This document shows, piece after piece, positions 34,101-37,380 of a DNA stretch of 64,000 nt; position 1 is the stretch's first letter, and every line of letters begins with the position of its first letter. This DNA is from Holophagales bacterium (GTDB lineage Bacteria; Acidobacteriota; Thermoanaerobaculia; Multivoradales; Multivoraceae). Under the pieces are notes generated by a model. That model had not been told where the DNA came from. It saw only the letters and a program-made list of their open reading frames with translations, and ran no database searches. The stretch covers positions 1 to 64,000 of the forward strand of contig VXSP01000030.1 in NCBI GenBank assembly GCA_009837885.1, written 5' to 3'. The position numbers were made by a program, and so were the translations under genes.

Positions 34101-37060
34101 GGCGTGGAGATGTCGCCGGTACGGGTGAAGGTGAACGGCACCGTGCCCCCTTCGACCGCCACCGTGGCGGTCGTCGTCATGCTGATCTCCAGGCCGTCGT
34201 TGTCGCCGACGGCGACGACGGCCGGGTTCAGGTTGGGGTCGACTTCCACATCGGGATTCGAGATGTGCCCGATCGTGGCGGTGACGGTGCCGGCGACCTC
34301 GCTGCTCGCGTCGTCGTCGAGGGCGACGCAGATTTCGTGCGGCAGCGTGACGAAGGTCGGGTTGAGCTCCGTGTCCTGGCCGGGCGCCAGCATCGAGCCC
34401 GTTTCCGTGATGACAACGCGGGCGGTGATCGGATCGGCCAGGTAGCCGTTCGCCAGATCGAGTTCGAAACAGGCGTCATCGCCTTCGGTCACCATGGCGT
34501 CCACGGCTTCGATTCCCAGCAGGCCCTTGTCGTCCTCCGCCACGGGGAAGCGATAGACGATCTTCGTCGAGTCGCTCAGGTCCGCCTCCGCGTCGGCGGG
34601 AGCGGGATTCGGCACGCCGTACTCGCCGGACCGGGCGGACACGCTGACCTGGAGCTCCCTGCCAGGCTCGTACCTGCTGTCGTACAGGACCCGGTACGCG
34701 TAGCTGCCCCTTGGGTTCCCGGCCGCGAAGGTAACGGAGTTCTCGGCGATGTCGGGACCGGTTGAACTGGGAGCGGTGTCCGGGAACGAGTACACGATTT
34801 CGAGGTCTGCCGCCTGGATCGTGAGCGGGTCGTCCAAGGGTCCGTCCCTGTAGAAGCGGAGCCAGGTGGTCGGACCCTCCGTCGCGGGCGACGGGTCCAT
34901 GGAAACCGTGATCCTCGGAACGTCGTTGTCCTCCACGACCACGGTGGCGACGGCCCCGGTTGCGGGTTCGAGCTCGGCGGTCGAGGGCCCGGTGACCGTG
35001 AGGGTGACCGTCCCGTCGACCTCGTACAGGTCGTCGTCCGTCAAGTCGACGCAAACGTCGTAGCTGCCGTCGGAACTGGAGATCGGCCCCCGCTGCGTGA
35101 TCTGCAGATTGATCGTCCGGGACTGATCCGCCGCGATGTAGCCGCCAGTCCCGGTGACTGCGAGCTCGAACGAAACGACGTAGTCACTGAACTGGTGGAA
35201 CACGACGGACTCGACGCCCAGCCTGAAGCAGGCGTCGTCCGCCTCGGTGACCGGGCTCGGACCCGGCGTCACCGTGAGTGACGCCTTGTCGTTGTCGTCC
35301 ACCGGCAACACGTAGTGCGTGTAGTCCGCGCCGCTGCCCGTGCTTGAGCCGGCCGGCGCCGGGTCGGGTACCCGGAACGGCGCGCTGGCGTCGGGGTTCA
35401 ACCACACGTTCAATTGCCGGTAGGTGTAGAACACGCTGTCGTCGGCAACCGACGCCGAGAACGTGACCGAACTCGTTCCGGCGGTGAAGTCGATCGGACG
35501 TGGCGTCTTGTCGTCGACTTCGGAAGGAGCAGTCGATGTCCACAGGTACCGGCCATCGATGGACAGCGGCTCCTGGAGGGCGCCGTCCCGCGTGAGGGTG
35601 AAGGTGACGCTGCCCCCCTCGGCGATCCGGTCGCTCGCGGCCGTCAGCGTCACGGTCGGCAGGTCGTCGTCCTCCACGTTCGCGGTCGACGCGACGGCGG
35701 ACGCTCCAAGCTGCGCGGGCACCGTGAGAGTCGCGGAACCGTCCGCCTCCGACACGTCGTCGTCCACGAGATCCACCCGGACGACGCGGACGGCGTTGTC
35801 GGCTTCGCCTGCCTTGTACGGCAGGGTGAACTGAAGCGCGCCCGAGGGAAGAGCCGTGGGAGTGACAAGCGCCGCTTCCTCGAACGGCAGGGTCGCTCCC
35901 CGGTACAGACCGGTTTGAATCCGCGGCTGCGCCCCGAAGAAGTCGCCCGTCAAGGAGAGCTGAACCTGCAGGTCGACGGGCCCCTGGCTCAAGACCTGCC
36001 TCACCCCGAACTCGACGTGCCCGTCCGCTTCCGTGGCCGTCGTGGTCGTCTGGCCCGCCACGAAGGCGACCTCGGGCGTGTCGCTCGGATCCACGACCAG
36101 GACCGACGCCTTGTCCGGAGTACCCACCTGGTAGCCGGCGTTGCCCGCGAGCACCGTAACGGTCGCGGCGGTATCGGCGGCGTCCGGGACCGAGTCGGAG
36201 ACCGTGTTCACCTCGACCGTCACTTCCGTCGCACCCGCGGGCATGGTGACGGTGACAGTCTCAGGCGGGGCCACCGCCACCTCCGTGTGGCTGCCGCCCG
36301 CCGGCCGCCAGAATGCATAGCCTCCCGGGAACACATAGCCGACCTCTCCGAACTGGAAGTCGATCTCGAGGTCGGCGCGACCCGGCCCAAGAAACCAGGT
36401 GCCGCTGCTGAGACCGCCGGACTGCGTGAGAACGAACTGCGCCGCGCTCCCTTCCCGGACCGACGCGGCCGTCGCGGTCGGGGTGACCGTCAGGCTCCGG
36501 TAGTAGTTCCAGTCGTCGCCGGCATAGATGACGCCTCCCTCTCGGCCGCTGACCACCGTGTAGTTGCGGTCGCACGTGAGAGTGCCGCCGTCGGTCCCCA
36601 GAGTGAACTGCAGGACCACACTCCGCGGACCGTTCTCGTCCGTGCCGTTGGCGGCCTGCGTGCGCAAGGTAATGACGTCCTCCTGCTGGCCAACCTCGAA
36701 GTACCTCGTAACTTCCCTCCACGCCAGATTCCCCGGCGGCCTCGTGGTCAGATCCCAGATCAGGTACCCGTCCGCCCGATCCGTCCTCGCGCTGAAGCAG
36801 TACTCCGTTCGTTGGGTCGCCGCCTGCGAGAGCCTGAACGTCACCGTGGTGCTCTCGCCCTCGAGGATCGCGTCCTCGGCGATGATCGCCTCCAGGCTGG
36901 GCTGCGTCTGGCCCTGTGCGCCCGCCGCCGCCAGGACGGCCGCAACACTCAGGCGGAGGGTCAGCCCCGCACGAGCGGACGGCGCCGCGGAAACCGCGCG
37001 CGCCGAAGCCCCGTTACCCTCTTCGCTCCCGCCGGGAGCGACGTTCGCCGCGAGAGTCAT
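10169..37060 (-). CDS. Giant Calx-beta-repeat surface protein with C-terminal autotransporter barrel
   Basis: This is a single uninterrupted frame of 8,963 residues. Its layout is: a signal peptide (LTLRLSVAAVLAAAGAQGQ, about residues 31-50); about 2,000 residues of irregular Calx-beta-like domains; 28 tandem units of about 221 residues, each pairing a Calx-beta domain (ending in LTIEDDD-type acidic motifs) with a second beta domain (starting RGVEVSxTxVTPAEGG); a helix containing AWLARFGRTVAEAVLE; a Gly/Pro/Ala-rich linker; and a roughly 380-residue autotransporter-like beta-barrel ending in a terminal Trp. It is most likely a calcium-stiffened adhesin anchored in the outer membrane. ATG 37060 is preferred because it puts the signal peptide near the N terminus; the frame stays open up to a TTG at 37309, but with no ribosome binding site. 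The extreme codon bias makes long false frames on the other strand. Confidence 0.9.
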   Translation of the reverse strand: MTLAANVAPGGSEEGNGASARAVSAAPSARAGLTLRLSVAAVLAAAGAQGQTQPSLEAIIAEDAILEGESTTVTFRLSQAATQRTEYCFSARTDRADGYLIWDLTTRPPGNLAWREVTRYFEVGQQEDVITLRTQAANGTDENGPRSVVLQFTLGTDGGTLTCDRNYTVVSGREGGVIYAGDDWNYYRSLTVTPTATAASVREGSAAQFVLTQSGGLSSGTWFLGPGRADLEIDFQFGEVGYVFPGGYAFWRPAGGSHTEVAVAPPETVTVTMPAGATEVTVEVNTVSDSVPDAADTAATVTVLAGNAGYQVGTPDKASVLVVDPSDTPEVAFVAGQTTTTATEADGHVEFGVRQVLSQGPVDLQVQLSLTGDFFGAQPRIQTGLYRGATLPFEEAALVTPTALPSGALQFTLPYKAGEADNAVRVVRVDLVDDDVSEADGSATLTVPAQLGASAVASTANVEDDDLPTVTLTAASDRIAEGGSVTFTLTRDGALQEPLSIDGRYLWTSTAPSEVDDKTPRPIDFTAGTSSVTFSASVADDSVFYTYRQLNVWLNPDASAPFRVPDPAPAGSSTGSGADYTHYVLPVDDNDKASLTVTPGPSPVTEADDACFRLGVESVVFHQFSDYVVSFELAVTGTGGYIAADQSRTINLQITQRGPISSSDGSYDVCVDLTDDDLYEVDGTVTLTVTGPSTAELEPATGAVATVVVEDNDVPRITVSMDPSPATEGPTTWLRFYRDGPLDDPLTIQAADLEIVYSFPDTAPSSTGPDIAENSVTFAAGNPRGSYAYRVLYDSRYEPGRELQVSVSARSGEYGVPNPAPADAEADLSDSTKIVYRFPVAEDDKGLLGIEAVDAMVTEGDDACFELDLANGYLADPITARVVITETGSMLAPGQDTELNPTFVTLPHEICVALDDDASSEVAGTVTATIGHISNPDVEVDPNLNPAVVAVGDNDGLEISMTTTATVAVEGGTVPFTFTRTGDISTPLTIAARHFGYWQVRQHLGDEVVNSQVAFLANQASVTVSVPVPSDDLYRVTQPFIVELRTRNAYSGTGAMGSFTLPSSPPSGATGGPNQIRYELDHVDDDKAYVSVIGTDSTATQPVTELAESEGPLCFQVSSDASWDREKDVTVAYELHIRQAGDYLKDPPGVFHGQLQTRAVGTDVLHVNHCVDLDDDTVSEHDGSVTATVGAVRNHDFIPDPDNPSVTVTVTDDEPDLVNSVDVQMSGSQASSASEGGTARVRIERWHGGTSQAPVTQEVTLNVKYRFTGDYYGNKPFQETTVTIEGGDEFAHLEVPIADDNVHVKNFALEAFLLPGTGYLVRSGHDAAEIPIDNNEPIQKIGFYVFDQPSRPKSEEVQNFNLKLRRNYRTSAPLPQMLVNIRITEDVLSNWSQTPDGSNNLRSVHPYGAQAPNERRYGRHLRVSSRETQALFLAGDETTVVGFSGVDDRVEETASYIKVEILGGLGYEVINGAGFEELCPGVQPAIGRRGCGVETTWMRNNDHPEHWVRVTRVAQAVDEGSDAVFRLERFGIPSTQAGHHVAPNASACAHPDPGSVSPFATGNLDYRQIQFTMSGHEAVADPAFLATTASTVIDMPAGVASVDLRIPTVDDATSEENAELKVWLAASDNPIALLQRPWKAFHSYERPYYCVLPDGYVAGVTVRDNDANPRHTVTLNPDAVDEDGGEVDIAVTVTLDEDATTNLTLTPLVVPGDGAISQPNPAESSDFVVVSVADVSIAAGSRSGSATMKFRPVNDTVSEPDERLSVTLDLPDDADVRPATLTIRDNDEGAIVSPRELTIAEGNASGGQFTIALANRPRTAVLIGFEGDQGTDVSVDPDSFSFTTSNWDQPKAFTVTASSDDDAEDDVVTLHPRAHTGGHYVNLDFDDVEVTVEDDDRIAIQAPPAVDVPEGESRSYEVVLESLPSGPVVVTISGAADSDATLSSTSLSFDTATWNVAQTVTVTAAQDGDAEDDLVVLVHTASGGGYDSAETASVRVEIADDETRSTELELTLNPAGVSESAGATAVVVTGTLDEAPLANDLNVTLAVAADTASSGDFEPVSSFTLTIEAGAASGTATFTFTPVADSVDESDETLTVSGSTDVLTVVNAVLTIEDDDTRGVTVAPTDLQVAEGGSETYTVVLQSAPTGEVTVTPNVSGSSDVTFSPPALTFTGTTWSTAQTVTVEAAEDADAAEDTATVSQTVSGADYAGEAADDVEVTVLEDETASTRVTLSLNTGSIPEAAATVVEVTGELDHAPLGVATTVAVTVAGDTASSADFGAVAAFSLTIDAEETSGTASFTFTPVDDDVDEDDETVAVGGTVEGLDVTGAALTIVDDDTRGVEVSETEVTPAEGGTATYEVTLLSAPTGEVTVTPVVTGDSDVTVQPPALTFTAATWSGAQTVTVYAAEDDDAEEDSATIAHTVAGADYGTETAAGVSVKVTDDETASTEVTLSVAPDPVVEGAGATAVTVTAVLNEAAFTTQKTVTVSVSAGTASTSDFVAVSSFALTIAAGETSGTATFSFTPVDDDIDEDDEAVAVDGTVQDLTVTGASLTIQDDDTRGVEVSATARSPPEGGSATYTVALLSEPTGAVTVTPGVTGNSDVTVEPPALTFTATTWETAQTVTVSAAEDDDAEEDTATITHTVAGADYGAETAADVLVTVVENETASTGVTLTLDPPSVAEAAGATQVKVTAELDHAPFSTAKTVAVTVAGDTASSDDFAAIAAFSLTIDAGETSGTATFSITPADDDVDEDDETISVRGTVSGLTVTGAALTIEDDDERGVEVSETDVTPAEGGMDTYTVALLSEPTGPVTVTPAVNGNTDVTVEPPALTFTAITWETAQTVTVRAVEDADAAQDTATITHTVAGADYGSENAASVSVTVTDNETASTEVALSIVPDSVAESAGATSVTVTGELNAAPMTSGTTVTVSVSVGTASVSDFGAVSSFSLTIDAGEISGTATFSFTPVGDDIDEDDETVTIGGTVQGLTVTEAALTITDDDSRGVVVSETAVTPAEGGTDSYTVVLLSAPTGQVTVTPAVSGNSDVTVQPAVLTFTAASWETARTVTVRAAEDADAENDTATITHTVSGADYGSETAASVSVTVTDDETASTGVTLSVDPDSVAENGGATQVEVTAELDHAPRTSATTVSVSVSGGTASSGDFGSVSGLSLTIDAGETSGTATFTLTPVDDAVDEDDETVTIGGTVLGLSVTTATLTIEDDDSRGVEVSESAVTPAEGGTDSYTVALLSAPTGQVTVTPVVAGNPDVTVEPSALTFTATTWETARTVTVRAAEDADAEEDVATIAHVVSGADYGSVAAASVSVTVTENETASTGVTLSLGTPSVSEGAGATSVTVTGELNQAPFSTSKTVTVSVTAGTASSGDFGAVSPFTLTIDAGDTSGMTSFTLTPVNDDIDEDDETVTIGGTVQGLSVTAATLTIQDDDARGVEVSETAVTPAEGGTDSYTVALLSAPTGQVTVTPVVAGNPDVTVQPATLTFSATTWATARTVTVRAAEDADAEADTATITHTVSGADYGSVTAASVSVAVTENDTASTGVTLTVDPPSVSEGAGATQVTVTAELDHAPFSTARTVAVTVTGATASSADFGTASGFALTIDAGETSGTATFSFTPVDDGVDEDDETVAVGGTLPGLSVTGATLTIADDDTRGVQVSGNSVTVPEGGTATYTVALLSAPTGTVVVTPSVGGSNDVTFSPPALTFTGTTWSASQTVRVSAAEDDDAEEDTATITHTVSGADYGSEIASDVAVRVTDDETASTEVSLSVEPDSVSESAGATSVTVTGELNHAPRTSVTTVVVSVSAGTASAGDFQAGSAFVLTIPAGETSATRDFTLTPVNDAVDEEDETVMVTGTTGPGLSVNGATLTIEDDDRRGVNIGATEVRPAEGGSATYTVALRSMPTGAVTVTPAVNDNSDVTVEPPALTFTATTWETAQTVTVRAAEDADAEEDTATVVHAVSGADYDRELAADVAVTVTENETASTGIALTVDPPSVAEGAGATSVEVTAELDHAPFSTSKTVTVTVTNGTASSADFGAVSSFSLTIDAGEISGTATFSFTPADDDIDENDETVTVSGTLQGLTVTEAALTITDDDSRGVVVSETAVTPAEGGTDSYTIALLSAPTGQVTVTPSVGGNPDVTVQPAALTFTAATWETARTVTVRAAEDADAENDTATITHTVSGADYGSETAASVSVTVTDDETASTGVTLSVDPDSVAENGGATQVEVTAELDHAPRTSATTVSVSVSGGTASSGDFGSVSGLSLTIDAGETSGTATFTLTPVDDAVDEDDETVTIGGTVLGLSVSAATLTIEDDDTRGVEVSETAVTPAEGGTATYTVALLSAPTGQVTVTPVVAGNPDVTVEPAALTFTATTWETARTVTVRAAEDADAEEDTATIVHTVSGADYGSEPAASVSVTVTENDTASTGVELTLDPTSVSEGAGATQVEVTGELDHAPRTSATMVSVTVSAGTASTSDFGSVSGFTLTIAVGETSGTDTFTLTPVNDDVDEDDETVTVGGTVQGLSVTAATLTIQDDDTRGVAVSETSVTPAEGGTATYTVALLSAPTGQVTVTPVVSGNSDVTVQPSALTFTATTWETAQTVTVRAAEDADAAEDTATITHTVAGADYGSVTAAGVSVTVAENDTASTEVTLTVEPPSVSEGAGATSVTVTGRLNASPLTSTQTVTVSVSAGTASSGDFAAVPAFSLTIDAGDTSGTATFSFTPVDDDVHEGGETVSVGGTVQGLTVNGSALTIADDDTRGVQVSENGVTVPEGGSVTYTVALLSAPTGQVTVTPSVGDNPDVTVQPAALTFTAPTWSVAQTVTVRAAEDGDAEVDTATVAHSVSGADYNLEIADDVSVTVRENETASTEVTLSVDPASVSESAGATQVEVTGELNHAPRTSVTTVVVSASAGTASAGDFRSGSSFLLTIPAGETSATADFTLTPVNDAVDEEDETVRVTGTTGPGLTVNAATLTIEDDDTRGVEVSRTGVAPAEGGTDTYTIVLLSAPTGQVTVTPRVNGNSDVTVQPPALMFTATTWSVAQTVTVRAAEDDDAEEDTATVAHTVSGADYGSVSAASVAVTVTENDTASTGVKLTLDPPSVSEGAGATPVEVTAELDHAPLTSPKTVSVTVTNGTASSADFGAVPTFSLTIDAGKTSGTATFTLTPVDDDIDENDETVTIGGTVQGLTVTEAALTITDDDSRGVVVSRTEVTPAEGGTDSYTVVLLSAPAGAVTVTPSVGGNPDVTVQPPALTFTAATWETARTVTVRAAEDADAENDTATITHAVAGADYGSETAASVSVTVTDNDTASTGVKLTLDPASVSEGAGATQVEVTGELDHAPRTSATTVSIAVSAGSASTGDFGSVSGFTLTISAGDTSGTATFSFTPVNDAVDEDAETVTVGGTAGHGLSVTSATLTIMDDDSRGVVVSETEVTPAEGGTDSYTVVLLSAPTGAVTVTPRVVGNPDVTVQPPALTFTATTWETVRTVTVRAAEDADAEEDTATITHTVAGADYGSVTAADVSVRVTEDETASTSVTLSVEPDSVSESAGATQVEVTGELNHAPRTSTTTVSVSVSAGTASSADYGSPSGFTLTIDAGATSGTATFTLTPVNDAVDEDAETVTVGGTAGHGLSVTAATLTIQDDDTRGVQVSENGVTVPEGGTDTYMVALLSAPTGQVTVTPTATGNPDVTVEPAALTFTATTWETARTVTVRAAEDADAEPDTATITHTVSGADYGSVTAASVSVTVTENETGSTGVTLTVDPPSVSEGAGATQVTVKGELDHAPRTSATTVSVTISAGTASTSDFGSVSGFTLTIAAGETSGTATFTLTPVNDDVDETEETVTVGGTAGHGLAVTAATLTIQDDDTRGVEVSARARSPPEGGSAAYTVKLLSAPTGPVTVTPAATGSPDVTVEPAALTFTASTWSAAQTVTVRAAEDDDAEEDLATIAHTVSGADYGSVTAASVSVTVTENETASTGVTLTVDPPSLSEAAGATQVTVKGELDHAPRTSATTVSIAVSAGTASTSDFVAVSSFVLTIAQGETSGTATFSFTPVNDAVDEDAETATVGGTAGHGLSVTAAALTITDDDTRGVRVSSTEVTPAEGGSATYTVVLLSAPTGTVTVTPGVGGNSDVTVQPPALTFTATTWSAAQTVTVRAAEDADAEEDTATIMHTVAGADYGSETAADVAVRVTENETVSTGVTLSVGPDAVSESAGAVSVTVTGMLNAAPLMSATTVSVSVSAGTASTDDFAAVPAFSLTIDSGETSGKATFTLTPVNDAVDEEAETVTVAGTAGHGLAVTAAALTITDDDTRGVEVSRTEVTPTEGGTDTYTVALRSAPTGQVTVTPSVGGNADVTVDPAVLTFTATTWSAAQTVTVSAAEDEDAEADTATITHTVAGADYGSETAASVAVTVTDNETASTGVTLSVDPDSVAENAGATSVVVTGTLNAAPLTSAAVVSVSVSAGTASTSDFGSVSGFTLTIDAGETEGTATFTLTPVDDAVDENNETVSVGGTVQGLPVTAATLTIADDDTRGVQVSRTAVTPPEGGTDTYTVVLLSAPTGTVTVTPGLGGDSDVTVDPSALTFTATTWETAQTVTVSAAEDADAEADTATITHAVAGADYGSENAASVAVTVTDNETASTALTLSVEPDSVAENAGATSVTVKGTLNAAPLTSEKTVSVSVSADTASSADYGSVSGFTLTIAAGETSGTATFTLTPVNDDVDEDDETITIGGTVQGFTVTEAALTIEDDDTRGVEVSRTEVTPSEGGTDTYTVVLLSAPTGQVTVTPSVSGDPDVTVDPAALTFAAATWSAAQTVTVSAAEDADAEGDTATITHAVAGADYGSEDAASVAVTVTDNETASTGVALSVEPDSVSENAGATSVTVTGALNAAPLTSEKTVSVSVSAGTASSTDFGSVSAFNLTIDAGETSGTATFSFTPVDDAVDEDDETVAVGGAVQGLTVTAATLTIEDDDTRGVQVSETAVTAPEGGDATYTVVLLSAPTGQVTVTPGVSDNPDVTVQPPALTFTATTWETAQTVTVSAAEDGDAEADTATVTHTVAGADYGSETAADVAVTVTDNETASSSVTLSVDPDSVSENAAATVLTVKGMLDGAPLTSDATVSVSVSPGTAASTDYGSVSGFALTIEAGEASGEATFTLTPVNDDVDEDDETVTIEGTLDGFTVTGAALTIEDDDTLGVEVSGTEVTVPEGGDATYTVVLLSAPTGEVTVTPDVSGSPDVTVEPPALTFTATTWSTAQTVKVSAAEDGDAEADTATVTHTVAGADYGSETAADVAVTVTDNETASTEITLSVGPDSVPESAAATSVTVTGTLNGAPLNSATTVSVTVSAGTASSTDFGAVSGFDLTIDAEKPSGTATFTFAPTSDDVDEEDETVSVAGTVQGLDVTAATLLIEDDDTRGVQVSRTQMTVPEGGDATYTVALLSAPTGEVTVTPGVSGNPEVTVQPPALTFTATTWSAAQTVTVSAAEDTDAEEDTATITHTVAGADYGSEPAADIAVKVIENETAPSGVDLTVDPDTVAEGGGARAVTVTGTLDGAPLSTDVTVSVSVSGGTASADDFDPVAAFTLTIEAGQTSGEATFTLTPVDDDADEDDETVVVGGSVQGMSVTGASVTITDDDETEREEDTAKPTFIDLSVLPPVAPEGAGPTSVALTATLRGALVEGAVTISVSVTPGSAAAGDFEAVADFELTIDSGETTGEATFTLTPVDDELEEGSETVVVQGTAGTIEVRSATLTIEDDDVRGVTVVPTEVTVPEGGSAVYTVALMAEPSGPVTVTTSVNDEGLMVFPSVLLFTRDDWATGQTVTVSMVEGRTPEPSSPLVVSNIVAGADYEGMPADDVSVAMSNGAETTAPVPALPAAPADPSTMVTLSVSPSRVGEGSGGELVTVTALLDRDPAPAATTVSLSLSRDEASAGDFARIGGLEVTIPTGEVEGATSFMFRPVDDDMDEEDEEVSLVGTAPGLVVNGTTLMIEDDDTRGLRAGPAELVMDEGGSAGYALVLESQPTGPVTVTARLSGSPDLSVSPAELTFLASNWDEEQEFVVSAAHDPDAEEDAGVVSLVLSGGDYGSMTAEDVPVTVVEDEVASTVVALSLDPERIAEEGGPVDVVVTGALDQAPLTSDLAVVLTLSGGTAAAEDFVPAEDVLLTIAAGETTGAVAFTVTPVDDWLVEGEETLVIGGMSDSLAVNPAMLTVRDNDRRGLTVEPMSIAVDEGDNSSYAVSLWSQPMGSVTVRAAVSGSSDVTLTPAELVFTELDWQGERTVTVSAAHDADAEDEQATIEHRVSGADYDGETADDVAVQVLDDDEESTTAVLSVDPQTVSESPGGTVVTVTATLDQAARMAPTTVTVSVAPGTASARDLAPVRDFPLTIEAGETSGSADVTLHVVEDGVAEEEETLTVSGRVADLAVVPAVIVIEADDDPLPAAWLARFGRTVAEAVLEVVERRRQQRGESGLRVTVGGYDVSGRPGAAGAAGAGQRPFLVGSTGTPGTGYQAFPVSALPGGAGTIAGASGGVSFGIAGANGHGPSAFGQPGLGGGRPLGPGAGAYQDWALLSNTSFSYGQKASEESGVFTLWGSGSFSYVRAGGEGLNLNGNVATMNLGADYGRGALFYGVVLSHSLGDGRLAGEGKDIPIRSTLTGLFPHLTYRLNDRVALWSVLGHGTGDLTLNAGDGATTTGMDMNMAAVGLAGTLLTRTDGLSLQLKADALLVSTSSEEAEDLPAADAEVDRLRLALAGTYRRSLGERSSLTPRLELGVRRDGGDAETGLGLDLGGGLALQHAGLSLDLGGRRLIAHEESGFEDWGYAVRVSYDLSPASKRGLVLSLSPTWGSSPSNGAEALWSGHAMNSMAFGGLQDTDRQRLEAKAEYRLPFFGGTGAPSLGLTTSSYSRDYNLGYTASLSRPGRLDLRINVLATRSESSMETAEPTLRLGLDAVVSW
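24132..24535 (-). repeat. 404-bp block identical to 27450-27853
   Basis: Read base by base, 24132-24535 matches 27450-27853 without a difference (offset 3,318 bp, five repeat units plus one codon). The flanks differ at once: C against G on the left and C against G on the right. This marks a recent conversion or duplication within the array. Confidence 0.85.
27450..27853 (-). repeat. 404-bp block identical to 24132-24535
   Basis: Second member of the identical pair inside the giant gene, encoding the second half of one Calx-beta domain boundary and most of the next. Confidence 0.85.
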
Positions 37061-37309
37061 CGCATACTCGACCCCTCTCGAATGCCGATCGGCCGGAGGC
37101 TCCGCTCCTCGGCGCAGCGGCGCGAAGGCCCCCGCATTCGCGCCGGCAGAAGCCCCACTCGACCAGTGGGGCGTTTCAGAGGGAAGAGGGCTCGGGACAA
37201 CAACTAAAACTATTGAACTTCGCAAGACAACCGCGGCCCCAAACGGATCAAGAACCAGACAGAAACGACCTCCTTTTCTTTCCTTCCGACCGTTCGGTAG
37301 GTTTTGCAA
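37061..37309 (-). promoter_or_regulatory. Structured leader region upstream of the giant surface-protein gene
   Basis: Most of the 320-bp gap between the giant gene and the divergent glycosyltransferase gene belongs here. On the minus strand it can form an 8-bp stem (GCCCCACT/AGTGGGGC, 37152-37172), then GCGCGAA/TTCGCGC with a 10-nt loop, then a GGAG-rich hairpin near 37090-37115. A weak GAGAGGGG ribosome binding site precedes ATG 37060. No convincing -35/-10 pair is seen. The frame is open throughout, so part could be translated from 37309, but the residues do not look like protein. No known riboswitch consensus is matched. Confidence 0.4.
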
Positions 37310-37365
37310 CCCGGTCTTTTCCGATCTGTTTTCGGTCCCGTTCGCGCACGAGTCCGACTGTCCTC

Positions 37366-37371
37366 TAGAAT
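37366..37371 (+). promoter_or_regulatory. Leaderless-type -10 element
   Basis: TAGAAT lies 9 bp before ATG 37381, the same distance as the -10 of the gene at 7787. There is no ribosome binding site. The -35 is poor (TTCGCG with a 19-bp spacer). Confidence 0.4.
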
Positions 37372-37380
37372 CCGCAGCCG

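Noticed and set aside
25823..34765. A very long plus-strand open frame (almost 3,000 codons) and similar ones at 14531-20023 and 20345-25687
   Set aside because: They lie opposite the giant repeat gene, encode Arg/His-rich repetitive strings with no fold-like pattern, and arise from the strong codon bias and repeats of the minus-strand gene.
37061..37309. N-terminal extension of the giant protein to a TTG at 37309
   Set aside because: It would put 83 charged, low-complexity residues before the signal peptide; there is no ribosome binding site and the DNA looks like a structured leader.
37061..37309. Cyclic-di-GMP (GEMM) riboswitch upstream of the giant gene
   Set aside because: An AGCCTCCGGCC stretch recalls one part of the motif, but the conserved GCAAA and the second-domain GGTAGC elements are absent.
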